Positions 1 through 8,600 of a stretch of DNA of 9,369 bases are shown here, one piece after another (position 1 is the stretch's first letter; each line of letters starts with the position of its first letter). A program made the position numbers and the translations under genes. The DNA lies in assembly GCA_002348825.1 (NCBI GenBank), contig DEBN01000046.1, positions 1 to 9,369 of the forward strand, given 5' to 3'. This stretch comes from Gammaproteobacteria bacterium UBA2955. GTDB taxonomy: Bacteria; Pseudomonadota; Gammaproteobacteria; Pseudomonadales; Azotimanducaceae. The notes below the pieces were generated by a model. The model was not told the DNA's origin. It ran no database searches and saw nothing but the letters and a program-made list of their open reading frames with translations.

Positions 1-121
1 ACTGCGTAAGCATATCGCAACGCACTCCGTTTATTTGGTGAAACCCGCAACAATTAACAATAAAAAGCCTTTCAACCGACGCTTGAGTGCCGAAAATTCG
101 GCGCTATCGACTGGGGTGCGG

Positions 122-1096
122 CTATCTCTGCGGCAGCGGAATTTCTGCGAACATCGCTTCCCGATCTTTTCGCGTTGCACAGGCTAAAGCGTCCTGCACC
201 GTCCATTCGTCCAGATGCGGCGCGAATAGCTTAATAAAATTCAGCATATAACCGCGCAAGAAGGTGCCGCGCCGAAAACCAATATAAGTGACGCTGGGTT
301 CGAACAAATGACTTGCGTCGATACGCACCAAATCCTGGTCCTGCACGTCATCAAATGCCATACCCGCGATAATTCCAACCCCTAAGCCCAATCGAACATA
401 AGTCTTGATGACATCGGTGTCGGTGGCTGTAAGGACCACATTGGGCACAATCTTGGCGGCACCAAAGGCTGAATCAAGTTTAGATCTCCCGGTAAAGCCA
501 AACACGTAAGTAACGATGGGTACTCGCGCGAGATGCTCTAACGTTAATTGCTGCACATTCACCAACGGGTGGTCTTTGGGTACCACGAGGCAGCGATTCC
601 AGCGGTAGCAAGGCATCATGATTAAATCTTGGAACAGTTCCATCCCCTCGGTCGCAATGGCAAAGTCTGCGGTTCCGGTATCGGCGAGTTGGGCTATCTG
701 TTCGGGGGAGCCCTGATTCATATGCAAAGTTACGTCGGGGTAAGCATCTCGGAAGGCCGTAATCACTGGCGGTAATGCATAGCGCGCCTGAGTGTGCGTG
801 GTCGCTATACTTAGAGCCCCTTGAGTTTCGTCCGAATACTCCTGAGCCATTTGCTTTATCGTCTCGCTCTGGCGCAAGATTTCTCCTGCCATGGCAACGA
901 TTTTTTGACCTACCGGCGTGATCTCATAAAGATGTTTGCCATTTCGAGCAAAAATCTCGACCCCCAATTCATGTTCTAGGAGCCGGATCTGCTTACTCAC
1001 ACCCGGTTGCGACGTGAACAGAGATTCAGCCGCGGCAGAAACATTCAGGCCGTGGTTCGCCACTTCCCAGATGTATCGAAGCTGCTGTAGTTTCAT
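122..1096 (-). CDS. cysB: CysB, LysR-type regulator of sulfur assimilation and cysteine synthesis
   Basis: A cytoplasmic LysR-family regulator that in enterobacteria activates sulfate uptake and reduction genes in response to N-acetylserine or O-acetylserine and is countered by sulfide or thiosulfate. The winged helix-turn-helix occupies residues 1-60 (MKLQQLRYI at the start, then the TSQPGVSKQIR recognition region), followed by a linker helix and the effector domain from about residue 90. Residues that line the anion pocket of enterobacterial CysB are present in register: T100, T102, Q103 (within THTQARYALP), T149 and T202 (within FGFTGRS). The ATG at 1096 gives 324 residues, the length of E. 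coli CysB; a TTG six codons upstream is less likely. The Shine-Dalgarno is weak. It lies 106 bases downstream of the 5'-nucleotidase gene in the same direction and probably has its own promoter. CysB rather than Cbl is supported by near-continuous recalled similarity over the full length, including the GLGVGIIA and APHL segments. Confidence 0.96.
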   Translation of the reverse strand: MKLQQLRYIWEVANHGLNVSAAAESLFTSQPGVSKQIRLLEHELGVEIFARNGKHLYEITPVGQKIVAMAGEILRQSETIKQMAQEYSDETQGALSIATTHTQARYALPPVITAFRDAYPDVTLHMNQGSPEQIAQLADTGTADFAIATEGMELFQDLIMMPCYRWNRCLVVPKDHPLVNVQQLTLEHLARVPIVTYVFGFTGRSKLDSAFGAAKIVPNVVLTATDTDVIKTYVRLGLGVGIIAGMAFDDVQDQDLVRIDASHLFEPSVTYIGFRRGTFLRGYMLNFIKLFAPHLDEWTVQDALACATRKDREAMFAEIPLPQR

Positions 1097-1130
1097 CCCG
1101 ACAAACCCGTGCAAAACAATAACAAGGTTG

Positions 1131-1164
1131 GATATTAATATCGCTTTTAGCTATTAAAAAACAA
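1131..1164 (-). promoter_or_regulatory. Candidate cysB promoter with AT-rich palindrome
   Basis: Read on the minus strand, TTGTTT (1164-1159) and TATTAA (1140-1135) are separated by 18 bases, giving a weak sigma-70-like pair about 40 bases before the cysB ATG. The -10 lies inside a perfect 12-base palindrome, GATATTAATATC (1131-1142). CysB-family regulators bind AT-rich dyads and E. coli cysB is negatively autoregulated, so this could be an operator overlapping the promoter. This is inference: the region is generally AT-rich and neither hexamer is strong. Confidence 0.3.
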
Positions 1165-1202
1165 TTTTTTATTACTAAATTTTTGGCTAGGGCCGAACTG
1201 TC

Positions 1203-2114
1203 TTACCCCTTGTCATTCGCCACCCCATGGGGCACATGCCCCGTCGCGATGTGACCCGCCGCACGATTGCAATGCAACTCGTGGTCATCAAAAAAGATAT
1301 CCGCAGCGAACCCGCGCAAGAATTCGGTCTTATCCATTCCGCCTAAAAACAACGACTCATCGAGCCGAATATCCCACTCGCGCAAAGTACGAATTACCCG
1401 CTCATGGGCTGGCGCACCCCTAGCCGTCACCAAGGCTGTACGGATGGGGCTTTGCCCTTCAGGAAACTCTTGCTGCAGACTCTGCAACGCGGCCAAAAAG
1501 GCTTTGAACGGCCCACCACCAAGCACATCCCCTGCCTTCGCTTGTTCATGTTGGCTAAACGCTTCCAACCCATCGCGTTGATAGATCTGTTCCGCCTCAT
1601 CTGAGAACAGTACGGAATCGCCGTCAAAAGCGAGTCTGAGAACCGAATCGTCCGCGTCCGTTTGTCCGCTGCGGCGACCGAGCAGTGTTGCGGCAGCCAC
1701 GCTCTCTTCCAGCGCCAATCGAACATCGTCCCCATGGGTCGATAAAAACAAATCACAGCCGAAAGCATTTATGTAGCGATAAGGCGAAGCGCCGGAACAA
1801 AAAGCGGCACGGGTTATGCCTAATCCATGAGCTCTTATCGAGTTGAACACACGCAGCCCCGTATCGGCTGAGTTGCGCGAAAGAAGTATTACTTCGACTC
1901 GAGGTTTTCCAAGCAATTTATTGATATTTAGTATTTTTTTTACTAAATAATAGCCGTCACCGGGCTCTAGAACAGCGTCTTCCTGATCGATTTGATATCG
2001 CCGGTAAGCCGCTAAACCTTGACTTTCGTATATTTCATTTGAGGTTGACAGGTCGAACAAGGCAGTGGACGAGATCGCCACGGTAAGCGGCTTTACAAGT
2101 GCGGTTTTAGGCAT
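1203..2114 (-). CDS. Cytosolic 5'-nucleotidase, cN-I family (PF06189-type)
   Basis: A soluble nucleoside 5'-monophosphate phosphohydrolase with a HAD-like fold, related to vertebrate cytosolic 5'-nucleotidase IA. The 303 residues carry family landmarks in order: ISSTALFDL (14-22), LLSRNSADTGLRVFNSI (77-93), FCSGASPYRYINAF (105-118), AFDGDSVLFSDEAE (162-175) with the acidic DGD pair expected at the active site, GPFKAFLAAL (201-210), ALVTARGAPAHERV (227-240) and ADIFFDDH (271-278). There is no signal peptide or membrane segment, so it should act in the cytoplasm. Its ATG overlaps the stop of the upstream YdcH-like gene by eight bases (ATGCCTAA, 2107-2114) and has no clear Shine-Dalgarno of its own, pointing to translational coupling. 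It is the last gene of the four-gene cluster. The family assignment is firm; the preferred nucleotide cannot be read from sequence. Confidence 0.9.
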   Translation of the reverse strand: MPKTALVKPLTVAISSTALFDLSTSNEIYESQGLAAYRRYQIDQEDAVLEPGDGYYLVKKILNINKLLGKPRVEVILLSRNSADTGLRVFNSIRAHGLGITRAAFCSGASPYRYINAFGCDLFLSTHGDDVRLALEESVAAATLLGRRSGQTDADDSVLRLAFDGDSVLFSDEAEQIYQRDGLEAFSQHEQAKAGDVLGGGPFKAFLAALQSLQQEFPEGQSPIRTALVTARGAPAHERVIRTLREWDIRLDESLFLGGMDKTEFLRGFAADIFFDDHELHCNRAAGHIATGHVPHGVANDKG

Positions 2115-2328
2115 CGAGATCGGGTATTAATTCGCTTTCGAGACGGTGGATCATATCTTTGATCTTGAGCTTGCGGCGTTTTAAACGTTGTATACGCATA
2201 CTGTCATGGTGGCGCGCTTCCAACAGGTGGTTGATGACCACATCCAGATCGTTGTGTTCCACCCGCAGGCCTTCTAACCACTCAAGTATCTTCTTTTGTT
2301 CATCCGCTTGGGTCAAAACCTGCCTCAT
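2107..2328 (-). CDS. YdcH/DUF465-family small coiled-coil protein
   Basis: A 73-residue cytoplasmic protein, probably an alpha-helical hairpin. The second half, IQRLKRRKLKIKDMIHRLESEL (about 49-70), matches the conserved basic LKKxKLxLKDEI helix of the YdcH family, whose function is unknown. The first half (LEGLRVEHNDLDVVINHLLEA) is also helical and has the spacing expected of the partner helix. The reading frame stays open upstream into the TerB-like gene, but that extension (to 2523) is rich in Arg, Ser and Cys, overlaps a well-supported gene and is not protein-like. ATG 2328 is the first sensible start, though no strong Shine-Dalgarno precedes it. It lies 49 bases after the TerB-like gene and overlaps the 5'-nucleotidase start by 8 bases, so it is probably co-transcribed and coupled. 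Confidence 0.78.
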   Translation of the reverse strand: MRQVLTQADEQKKILEWLEGLRVEHNDLDVVINHLLEARHHDSMRIQRLKRRKLKIKDMIHRLESELIPDLDA

Positions 2329-2377
2329 CGCGCGCTGTGGCTGAATTGCGAACTTCCTGTTTCGCCCATTCTCCGAA

Positions 2378-2770
2378 TTAGGAAAAGAACGTGTTCGCCT
2401 CGTCCTCAAGCGCAGACAATCTGCGCACCCAGTTATCAAGCAGCAAAAAGTCGGTATCCGAAATCTCGAAGGCCCGAGCGATTTCTTTGAGCAAACACTC
2501 TTCTTCGATCTCAAACGCGCCATCCACGTAACTCAATTTAATCAAATTGAGGACCACGATGACCCGGGAACGTCTGTCTTGGAAAATATCGTGAATGCCC
2601 TGCAGGTCAAGGTATTCCAGTTCCTTGAGCTCACTCAGACCCATTTCCCGCTTGAGCTCGACCAACATCCCCTCTTCGTTCGGATCGAGCAAGCCATCAG
2701 ACACAATAACGTTATGCGCGAGCCGTGCCATGACATGACGCTGATCGGTACTTAACGAGGATAACCACAT
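2378..2770 (-). CDS. TerB-like acidic helical protein
   Basis: A 130-residue cytoplasmic protein with the TerB-like pattern: two acidic, potentially metal-binding turns in equivalent positions, VSDGLLDPNEE (23-33) and YVDGAFEIEEE (81-91), each starting a helix, with hydrophobic helices between and after them (IHDIFQDRRSRVIVVLNLI, 59-77; FLLLDNWVRRLSALEDEA, 108-125). TerB domains occur in tellurite-resistance clusters and in membrane-associated stress systems; stand-alone chromosomal copies have no settled role. No other ter gene is in the window, so tellurite resistance should not be assumed. ATG 2770 is preceded by AGGA about 11 bases upstream; Met14 is an alternative start. It follows the 40-residue membrane peptide by 26 bases, suggesting the two belong to one transcript and perhaps act together at the membrane. 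Confidence 0.75.
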   Translation of the reverse strand: MWLSSLSTDQRHVMARLAHNVIVSDGLLDPNEEGMLVELKREMGLSELKELEYLDLQGIHDIFQDRRSRVIVVLNLIKLSYVDGAFEIEEECLLKEIARAFEISDTDFLLLDNWVRRLSALEDEANTFFS

Positions 2771-2796
2771 AGTGTTTTATGTCCTGCAATTAAGGC

Positions 2797-2919
2797 CTAA
2801 GACGACAGCAACTGCTGCCCGAGACTGAAAATCATAATCAACACCGCCAGCCATCCGACTCCTATCAATGCCTTCATCACCAAACCCTGGTCAAAGAAGT
2901 CTTCGATCAAATGCCACAT
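2797..2919 (-). CDS. 40-residue single-pass membrane peptide, unknown function
   Basis: I do not recognise a family. The peptide begins MWHLIEDFFDQGLVMK, an amphipathic acidic segment, followed by one hydrophobic stretch (about 17-33, ALIGVGWLAVLIMIFSL) and a short polar tail, GQQLLSS. This is typical of a small inner-membrane protein. ATG 2919 has GGA about 9-10 bases upstream. The open frame continues to a start at 3063, but that extension is basic and low in hydrophobic pattern, so it is probably untranslated leader. It is first in the minus-strand cluster, 26 bases before the TerB-like gene. The coding call rests on the clean transmembrane pattern, position and spacing rather than homology. 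Confidence 0.55.
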   Translation of the reverse strand: MWHLIEDFFDQGLVMKALIGVGWLAVLIMIFSLGQQLLSS

Positions 2920-3092
2920 TTTACACGTTCCAAATTTTGAAGGCCTTATGTTAGCTGTTCTGACCGTCCACTGGGTAGCAAAACTACGCCGACTTTGAGT
3001 TTTTTGTTGCCTTATCGCAATCCGCCACTTCACGCATTGAGTGCGGTCAAATTTAACACCCACTCCTACGCTTAAGCTCTTTCTAAGTCCGC

Positions 3093-5699
3093 TTGGGTTA
3101 CACTCTCCCAGTGGTTAATGCGTTCGTTAAAATCTCCGATTCGCTGCTCGATGCCAGCAACGATTTCATTCTTGTCACGCCCAATGAGCGTCTTGCCCGT
3201 GAACTGCGCCGCGGACTTAATCAGGCGTTTAAGGCACAGGGGCTTAAGGCGTGGCCGAGTCCTCACTGCTCGAGCTTGAACCAATTTCTGCAGGAGCAAT
3301 TTGTCAGCTGGCAGGACCATGGTGATGTGACTGCTCGATTGCTCCCCGACAGCCAGTTGCTGACCCGCTTTTATCAGTGTGCTGATAACTCTAACCGCCA
3401 CTTAAGCCCGAGTGCAGCCCAGGCACAGGCATTACTGCATAGATACGACATCGAGATAGACGAGTTGGAGGATGGCAGTGAAAGCAGCGAGTTATTTGTG
3501 CCCTGGGCGCGCGCTGTATTCGACCTCACCCAACCCGACGAATTCTATGCCAGCCAAAGCGCAAAAATATTATTAGAAAACAATAGTTTTCCCCGTAAGC
3601 CCCTGCTTTTGATCGCGTTTGATCACTTATCTGTGACTGAGCAGCGCTATCTTGAAGCCTGCGCTCGTACAAGCGGCGTAAAGTGGCTCAAAGATCAACA
3701 GTTTATCCACGATTTTGCGACCATGGCGGCGGTTACAGAGAGTAGGCTAACCAGCCACCCGCCCAAACAACACCGGCTGTTCGCTTTTGACTCAATGGCC
3801 TTTGAACTCGCGGCGGCAGCGCGCTGGTCAGCGGAGATATGTCGCCGGCAACCGAATGCCCGAGTCGCTGTTGTCGTGCCCAAACTGGCACAGGTCTATC
3901 ATCGCGTACAGCGCCAGTTTTCGGTCGCTTTCGACCCAGATCTAGGTAGTGCTACCCGCTGCTTCGACTTGTCTGGAGGCAGCCCTCTATTCGATCAACC
4001 TGCATGGATGCATGCGAACATATTACTCAATTGGTGCCGTGCTCCAATCAGCAAAAACGACCTAGAAACTCTGGCGTTTTCACCGTTCCTGTCATTGCCC
4101 TGGTGCATCACTGCGCTGCGCAGTTGGCCACCGGGCCAGCGGCTGATAGATATTCGCTCGATCGGTCACGACACTGAGGCCACCGCCCTGCGGCAACAGC
4201 TCGGGCGGGCACCGAGAAGCGAGCACTTTGCCTACTGGTTAGAGTTCATCGACGACGTGTTGCAGACTGCCAACTGGCCCAACTCCGGTGCGCTTGAGTC
4301 AACGCAATTTCAAGCCGTTGGACAGATTCGTGAATACCTGACAGCTCTTGCCAGAGCGCAACAGGCGGACACGGAACAGATGCCCTTTGAGGCCGCACTT
4401 GATCTCCTGACCCTGCATCTCCAGATCCAAATGTTTGCGCCACAACGACCGGCCTCGCAGGTCCAAGTTCTCGGTTTGCTCGAAACTACCGGGCTCGACT
4501 ACTCACACCTTTGGGTTTGCGGAATGGACGCCAATAGCTTTCCTCAAAGCGCGTCCCTGAACCCCTTTATTCCGGTCCAGTTGGCCCAGCAACATCAACT
4601 TCCAAGAATCAGCCCGGATCAGGAATTGGCATTCGCGCAACGAATACTTAATCAATGGCTCAACAGCGGCGCCGAGCTGAATTTCAGCTATGTCAGCCAG
4701 CTCGATGGCTATGAACTGCTGCCGAGCCGCGCCGTGGCAGATGTAGCTCAAGTCGCAAGTTTTGCGTTTACGGCTGAAGCAAAAATCTATCACCCCTACT
4801 ACCACAGGGATTCGGTGGAATTGGTGCAAACCGAAGATTTTAAGGGCCTGCCTGTCCATGAACAACGCATGCGCGGAGGCACTAACGCGCTGCAAGATCA
4901 ATTGGAGTGCCCCTTTCGTGCATATGCCCAGCAGCGCCTCGGACTGCGCCGCGAGCGCGAACCAACGGAGTTTCCAGACGCATTGGAACGTGGGCTAACC
5001 CTGCATGCGCTTATGCAGCACCTCACCGAGCGCTGCGCGACCAGTCAAGAGATACTGGAGCTTACTGACGCAGAGATTTATCACGCGTGTTCGGAGGTGC
5101 TCGGACATCGCGTAACTCTGCCTACAGAGTTCCTGAAAAACGAATATTCGAGACTCACCGCTCTGGTAAGAAGGTGGTTCACCCTTGAAGCACAGCGCGA
5201 GCCATTCGCAATACACGCCATTGAGCGCGAATTTCAGCTTGAGCTTGCTGGGCTTACCTTCGCCTTGCGCGTCGATCGCATCGATAAAGTGAATAATCGC
5301 GCGGTCATTATTGATTACAAATCCTCGAGCAAATCCGCAGCTGGAGCAATAAAGTCGCCGCCTTCAGACCTTCAACTGCCCATCTATAGTCTTATCGATG
5401 CTGAGATCGCCAGCGTCGCTTACGCATGCATCAGTGATAAGGATGTAAAAGCCGTAGGCATCGGTGAACAACCGTTGAGCGTATCAGCCAGCGGCGCATT
5501 ATCGATCAGGCCCACACCGGAACCCTGGGCCGAGCAACGTGAGCAATGGCTGCAAACGCTTACCCAATTAGCTCAGGCACTCAAGGAAGGCAATGCCACG
5601 GTGACGCCGCGCAGGGGCGCCTGCCGCTACTGTCACCTTCAAGGCCTGTGTCGCGTCAATACAGCGGTTGAAGAGAGTTCAGACAATGAATTCGATTGA
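3093..5699 (+). CDS. AddB-like PD-(D/E)XK nuclease with Fe-S staple (TIGR03623-type DNA repair protein)
   Basis: A large cytoplasmic protein, 868 residues from the TTG at 3093, likely the AddB-like partner of the downstream helicase in double-strand end resection and recombinational repair. The C-terminal nuclease shows RGLTLHAL (633-640), RVDRID (726-731), the catalytic core VIIDYKSS (738-745, D741 and K743) and LQLPIYSL (760-767). Four cysteines match the AddB iron-sulfur staple: C606 (LECPFRAYA) before the nuclease and C844, C847, C853 after it (CxxCx5C). The middle motif GLDYSHLWVCGMDANSFP (467-484) matches the inactive-helicase region of AddB/RecC relatives. Unlike Bacillus AddB there is no Walker A motif near the N-terminus (ILVTPNERLAREL instead), so helicase activity is not expected. 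There is no ATG start: TTG 3093 or GTG 3111 are the options, a stop lies in frame at 3084, and neither has a good Shine-Dalgarno. It overlaps the next gene by 14 bases. Confidence 0.9.
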   Translation: MGYTLPVVNAFVKISDSLLDASNDFILVTPNERLARELRRGLNQAFKAQGLKAWPSPHCSSLNQFLQEQFVSWQDHGDVTARLLPDSQLLTRFYQCADNSNRHLSPSAAQAQALLHRYDIEIDELEDGSESSELFVPWARAVFDLTQPDEFYASQSAKILLENNSFPRKPLLLIAFDHLSVTEQRYLEACARTSGVKWLKDQQFIHDFATMAAVTESRLTSHPPKQHRLFAFDSMAFELAAAARWSAEICRRQPNARVAVVVPKLAQVYHRVQRQFSVAFDPDLGSATRCFDLSGGSPLFDQPAWMHANILLNWCRAPISKNDLETLAFSPFLSLPWCITALRSWPPGQRLIDIRSIGHDTEATALRQQLGRAPRSEHFAYWLEFIDDVLQTANWPNSGALESTQFQAVGQIREYLTALARAQQADTEQMPFEAALDLLTLHLQIQMFAPQRPASQVQVLGLLETTGLDYSHLWVCGMDANSFPQSASLNPFIPVQLAQQHQLPRISPDQELAFAQRILNQWLNSGAELNFSYVSQLDGYELLPSRAVADVAQVASFAFTAEAKIYHPYYHRDSVELVQTEDFKGLPVHEQRMRGGTNALQDQLECPFRAYAQQRLGLRREREPTEFPDALERGLTLHALMQHLTERCATSQEILELTDAEIYHACSEVLGHRVTLPTEFLKNEYSRLTALVRRWFTLEAQREPFAIHAIEREFQLELAGLTFALRVDRIDKVNNRAVIIDYKSSSKSAAGAIKSPPSDLQLPIYSLIDAEIASVAYACISDKDVKAVGIGEQPLSVSASGALSIRPTPEPWAEQREQWLQTLTQLAQALKEGNATVTPRRGACRYCHLQGLCRVNTAVEESSDNEFD

Positions 5700-8600
5700 G
5701 CAGCAGTCGCCAGTGGACCAGTCCGCTCGAGAGAAAGCCGTGGACCCTCGCCGATCTTGCATCGTTCAGGCCCCTGCGGGTTCTGGAAAAACCACCCTCT
5801 TGGTGCAGCGCTTCCTGAATCTACTAGAAACGGTTAACCGCCCGGAGGAGATTCTTGCGATCACCTTCACGCGCAAGGCGGCAACGGAAATGAAACAACG
5901 CATCCTCGCTGCGCTGGATGAAGACAGTCCAGTGGCGCAGCGGATCCGACAACGCGATGGCGCTGCGGGCTGGGGGCTACGTCTTAACCCCAACCGCTTG
6001 AAGGTACAAACCATCGATAGTTTTGCCATGGAACTGGCTACCCGAATTCCTAGGCAAACCAGTGTCGCGGGTCTGGAACTACTGGAATCAGCGGATCATC
6101 TTTACCATCAAGCCTGCGAAGCGCTGCTGCAACAGTTGACGAGTGGCGCAGCTACCGCGCCGGTTATCGCCGAGTTTCTGGCTTTTTTAAATAACGATGC
6201 TGCCAGCGCCAGCATCCTGCTTAAAAACATGCTGGCGCGCCGGGACCAATGGCTAGACCAAAACAACCATTTGGCGCTGCAAACCGCAGGCGCGCCTGAG
6301 CAAATACAGGAGGTGCTGCAGCATGCGCTGGGTGAACTGCGCGCACACGTGTTGCAAGCTGCCGAAAGCTGCCTTACCTCCGCAGACCGGCAAAAACTTC
6401 AATCCTTGTATGAAACGCTTTACCCCGATGCTGCAGGGGATGATTTCAATGCCGCTATGAGTGCCATGGCACCCCTGCTGCTGACTGCACAGGGTCGTCT
6501 TCGTAAAAGCATTGATCGGCGCGCACATCCGGCTTTTGCGGATAAAAGGCTGCGCGACGACGTCAAAGATTGGTTATCCACACTATCGGCTACCGCGGCG
6601 GCCGAGCATTTTAAGCATGTGACGTATCTACCCGCCGAAATGCCAAATGATTCGCAATGCCAGACTTTAACGACGATGAGCATCTGCCTTTCACTCAGTG
6701 CTATAGAGCTCAACAAAGTGTTTCTGGCCGAGGGCGCTATCGATTTCACCGAGCTACAGCTGCGGGCTACCGCAGGGCTCAGAGACGAGTCGGGACCCAC
6801 GGATCTGGCCCTGTATTTCGACTATAAAATTCGTCATCTACTGGTCGATGAATTCCAGGATACGTCTCACAGCCAGATGTATTTCTTCGAACTACTTACC
6901 GAGGGCTGGCAAGCGGATGACAGCAACACTTTTTTCGCGGTCGGTGACCCAATGCAGTCCATCTATCGCTTCCGCGACGCCGACGTATCGCTGTTCGCCC
7001 AATGTCGCGAGCATGGCTTAGCCAGTTTGCCGCTGGAGCGTTTGGATCTCGTCGCCAACTTTCGCTCGGCACCCGTTTTGGTGAACTGGTGCAACGATCT
7101 TTTCAGCAGCCTGCTGCCACCAGACGGCAATCCACGTCTCGGCGCGGTAAACTTTGCCGCGTCGCAAGCTTACGGCGCAACCCGCGCAGGCCACACTCCG
7201 GTCATCTGCAATGCGTATGTCGACGCGAAGCAGGAAGTTCGCGACATCATCGCCCATCTAGGCAACATCACTAACGGCAGCGTCGGCATTTTGTGTCGCT
7301 CGCGCAGTCATCTGCAACCCCTGGTTTCCGAGATGAGCGCCGCGGGTATTTCATGGCGATCCACAGATATCGACCTACTCGCAGAGGTTCCAGTAATTCA
7401 AGATCTCATGAACACACACCGGATCGTGCAAAATCCAGAGGACAAACTTGCATGGTTCAGCGTGTTGCGCAGCCCGCTCATAGGTCTGCGACTCAGCGAG
7501 TTACAGCAACTGACTGGAATGCAAAATTTCGTCATTGAATTACCCGCATTAAAAAGCAAATTCCCCGCACTAGGCAGATTGGTAGACGGCCTCGACTGGG
7601 CGAGAAATCATCTGTACGAATTTCCATTGCGCGAAATCGTTGAGGGTCTGTGGCTACGCCTAGGCGGCTTTACGGCCTACGACAAGATTGCCTGCGAGCA
7701 TGCTTTGCGCTGGTTTGAGCTCGTCGAGGAACTAGGGCGCGACGCTTATCACCTACCCACCTTAAAACGGCGCGTCGAGCGCTTGTTTGCCAATCGCTCA
7801 AGCGCCGATCAGATCGAGGTAATGACCATTCATAAAGCTAAGGGTCTGGAGTTCGATCATGTGGTCGTACCATTTCTGCACCGCGGCACGCGCCATGACC
7901 AAGCGCCCATGATGTTATGGCAGCGAGGCAACAACAGCCTGCTGATTGGTGCCAAGGAGGACCCGATTCACGCGTGGTTGCACTATGAAGAAAAAATCCG
8001 TGCAGCTAACGAACGCAAACGTTTGCTGTATGTCGCATGCACTCGTGCGCGCAACAGCTTGTGGCTGAGTTATCAAACCGACGATTTCGCGAAGGCAAAA
8101 GACATGGCAGATTGGATTAAGGATCTGGCCAAGCCCATAGAATCTCGGTTCACAACGCGATCCACTGAACCTCTGCAACCGCCTTTGCTAACCGCCCTGC
8201 CCGCCGATTACCAATGGCGCCCGCCACTGAAAGATACAGCGGTTGTTAACGCCGACGTGCTAACGCCTGCTGAGGATCTGATTGGCAACCGCTTCGAGGT
8301 TGCATTAGGCCACTTAGTCCACAGAGCATTGGCTTGGCTTGGCAACACCCAACCGCGAAGCGCCGCATCGTTGCCCGAACGTCTTGGCATCTGGGCCGCT
8401 GAGCAAGATATAGAGCCGAAGCGACTGGCGTTACTCACGGCCAGCGCACAGCAGCACATCGCCACCGTTCTTGCGAGCGCCAGCGGGCAGTGGTTGTTAA
8501 CCGATCATCCAAACGCCAAGTGTGAGTGGGCAGTAAGCGGTGTAGATGACAATGGACGCCTGCATAACGCAGTACTCGACCGCTACTTTGAATGCGATGC

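Noticed and set aside
87..104. Hairpin GCCGA/TCGGC downstream of cysB as its intrinsic terminator
   Set aside because: The stem is only 5-7 pairs and, read on the minus strand, the first T-run lies about 20 bases beyond it, so the terminator geometry is wrong.
2..187. Open plus-strand frame entering from the left edge
   Set aside because: It runs antisense into cysB, has no domain-like pattern and is basic and serine-rich; it is most likely chance.
936..1157. Plus-strand ORF antisense to the cysB start
   Set aside because: It mirrors the conserved cysB helix-turn-helix codons and shows no protein-like features of its own.
2329..2523. N-terminal extension of the YdcH-like ORF
   Set aside because: It overlaps the end of the TerB-like gene and its composition is unlike a folded protein; ATG 2328 gives the usual family length.
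2378..2770. Tellurite-resistance operon
   Set aside because: Only a single TerB-like domain is present; none of the other ter genes is in the window.
2920..3063. N-terminal extension of the 40-residue membrane peptide
   Set aside because: The extension is basic and without hydrophobic pattern; the internal ATG has a ribosome binding site.
3037..3104. Promoter for the AddB-like gene (TTGAGT at 3037, TACACT at 3099)
   Set aside because: No -35/-10 pair with acceptable spacing could be assembled on the plus strand, and none for the minus-strand cluster either.
3072..3401. Minus-strand ORF opposite the AddB-like N-terminus, and similar antisense ORFs across 3695-8685
   Set aside because: They are shadows of the two long, domain-rich plus-strand genes and carry no recognisable domains.
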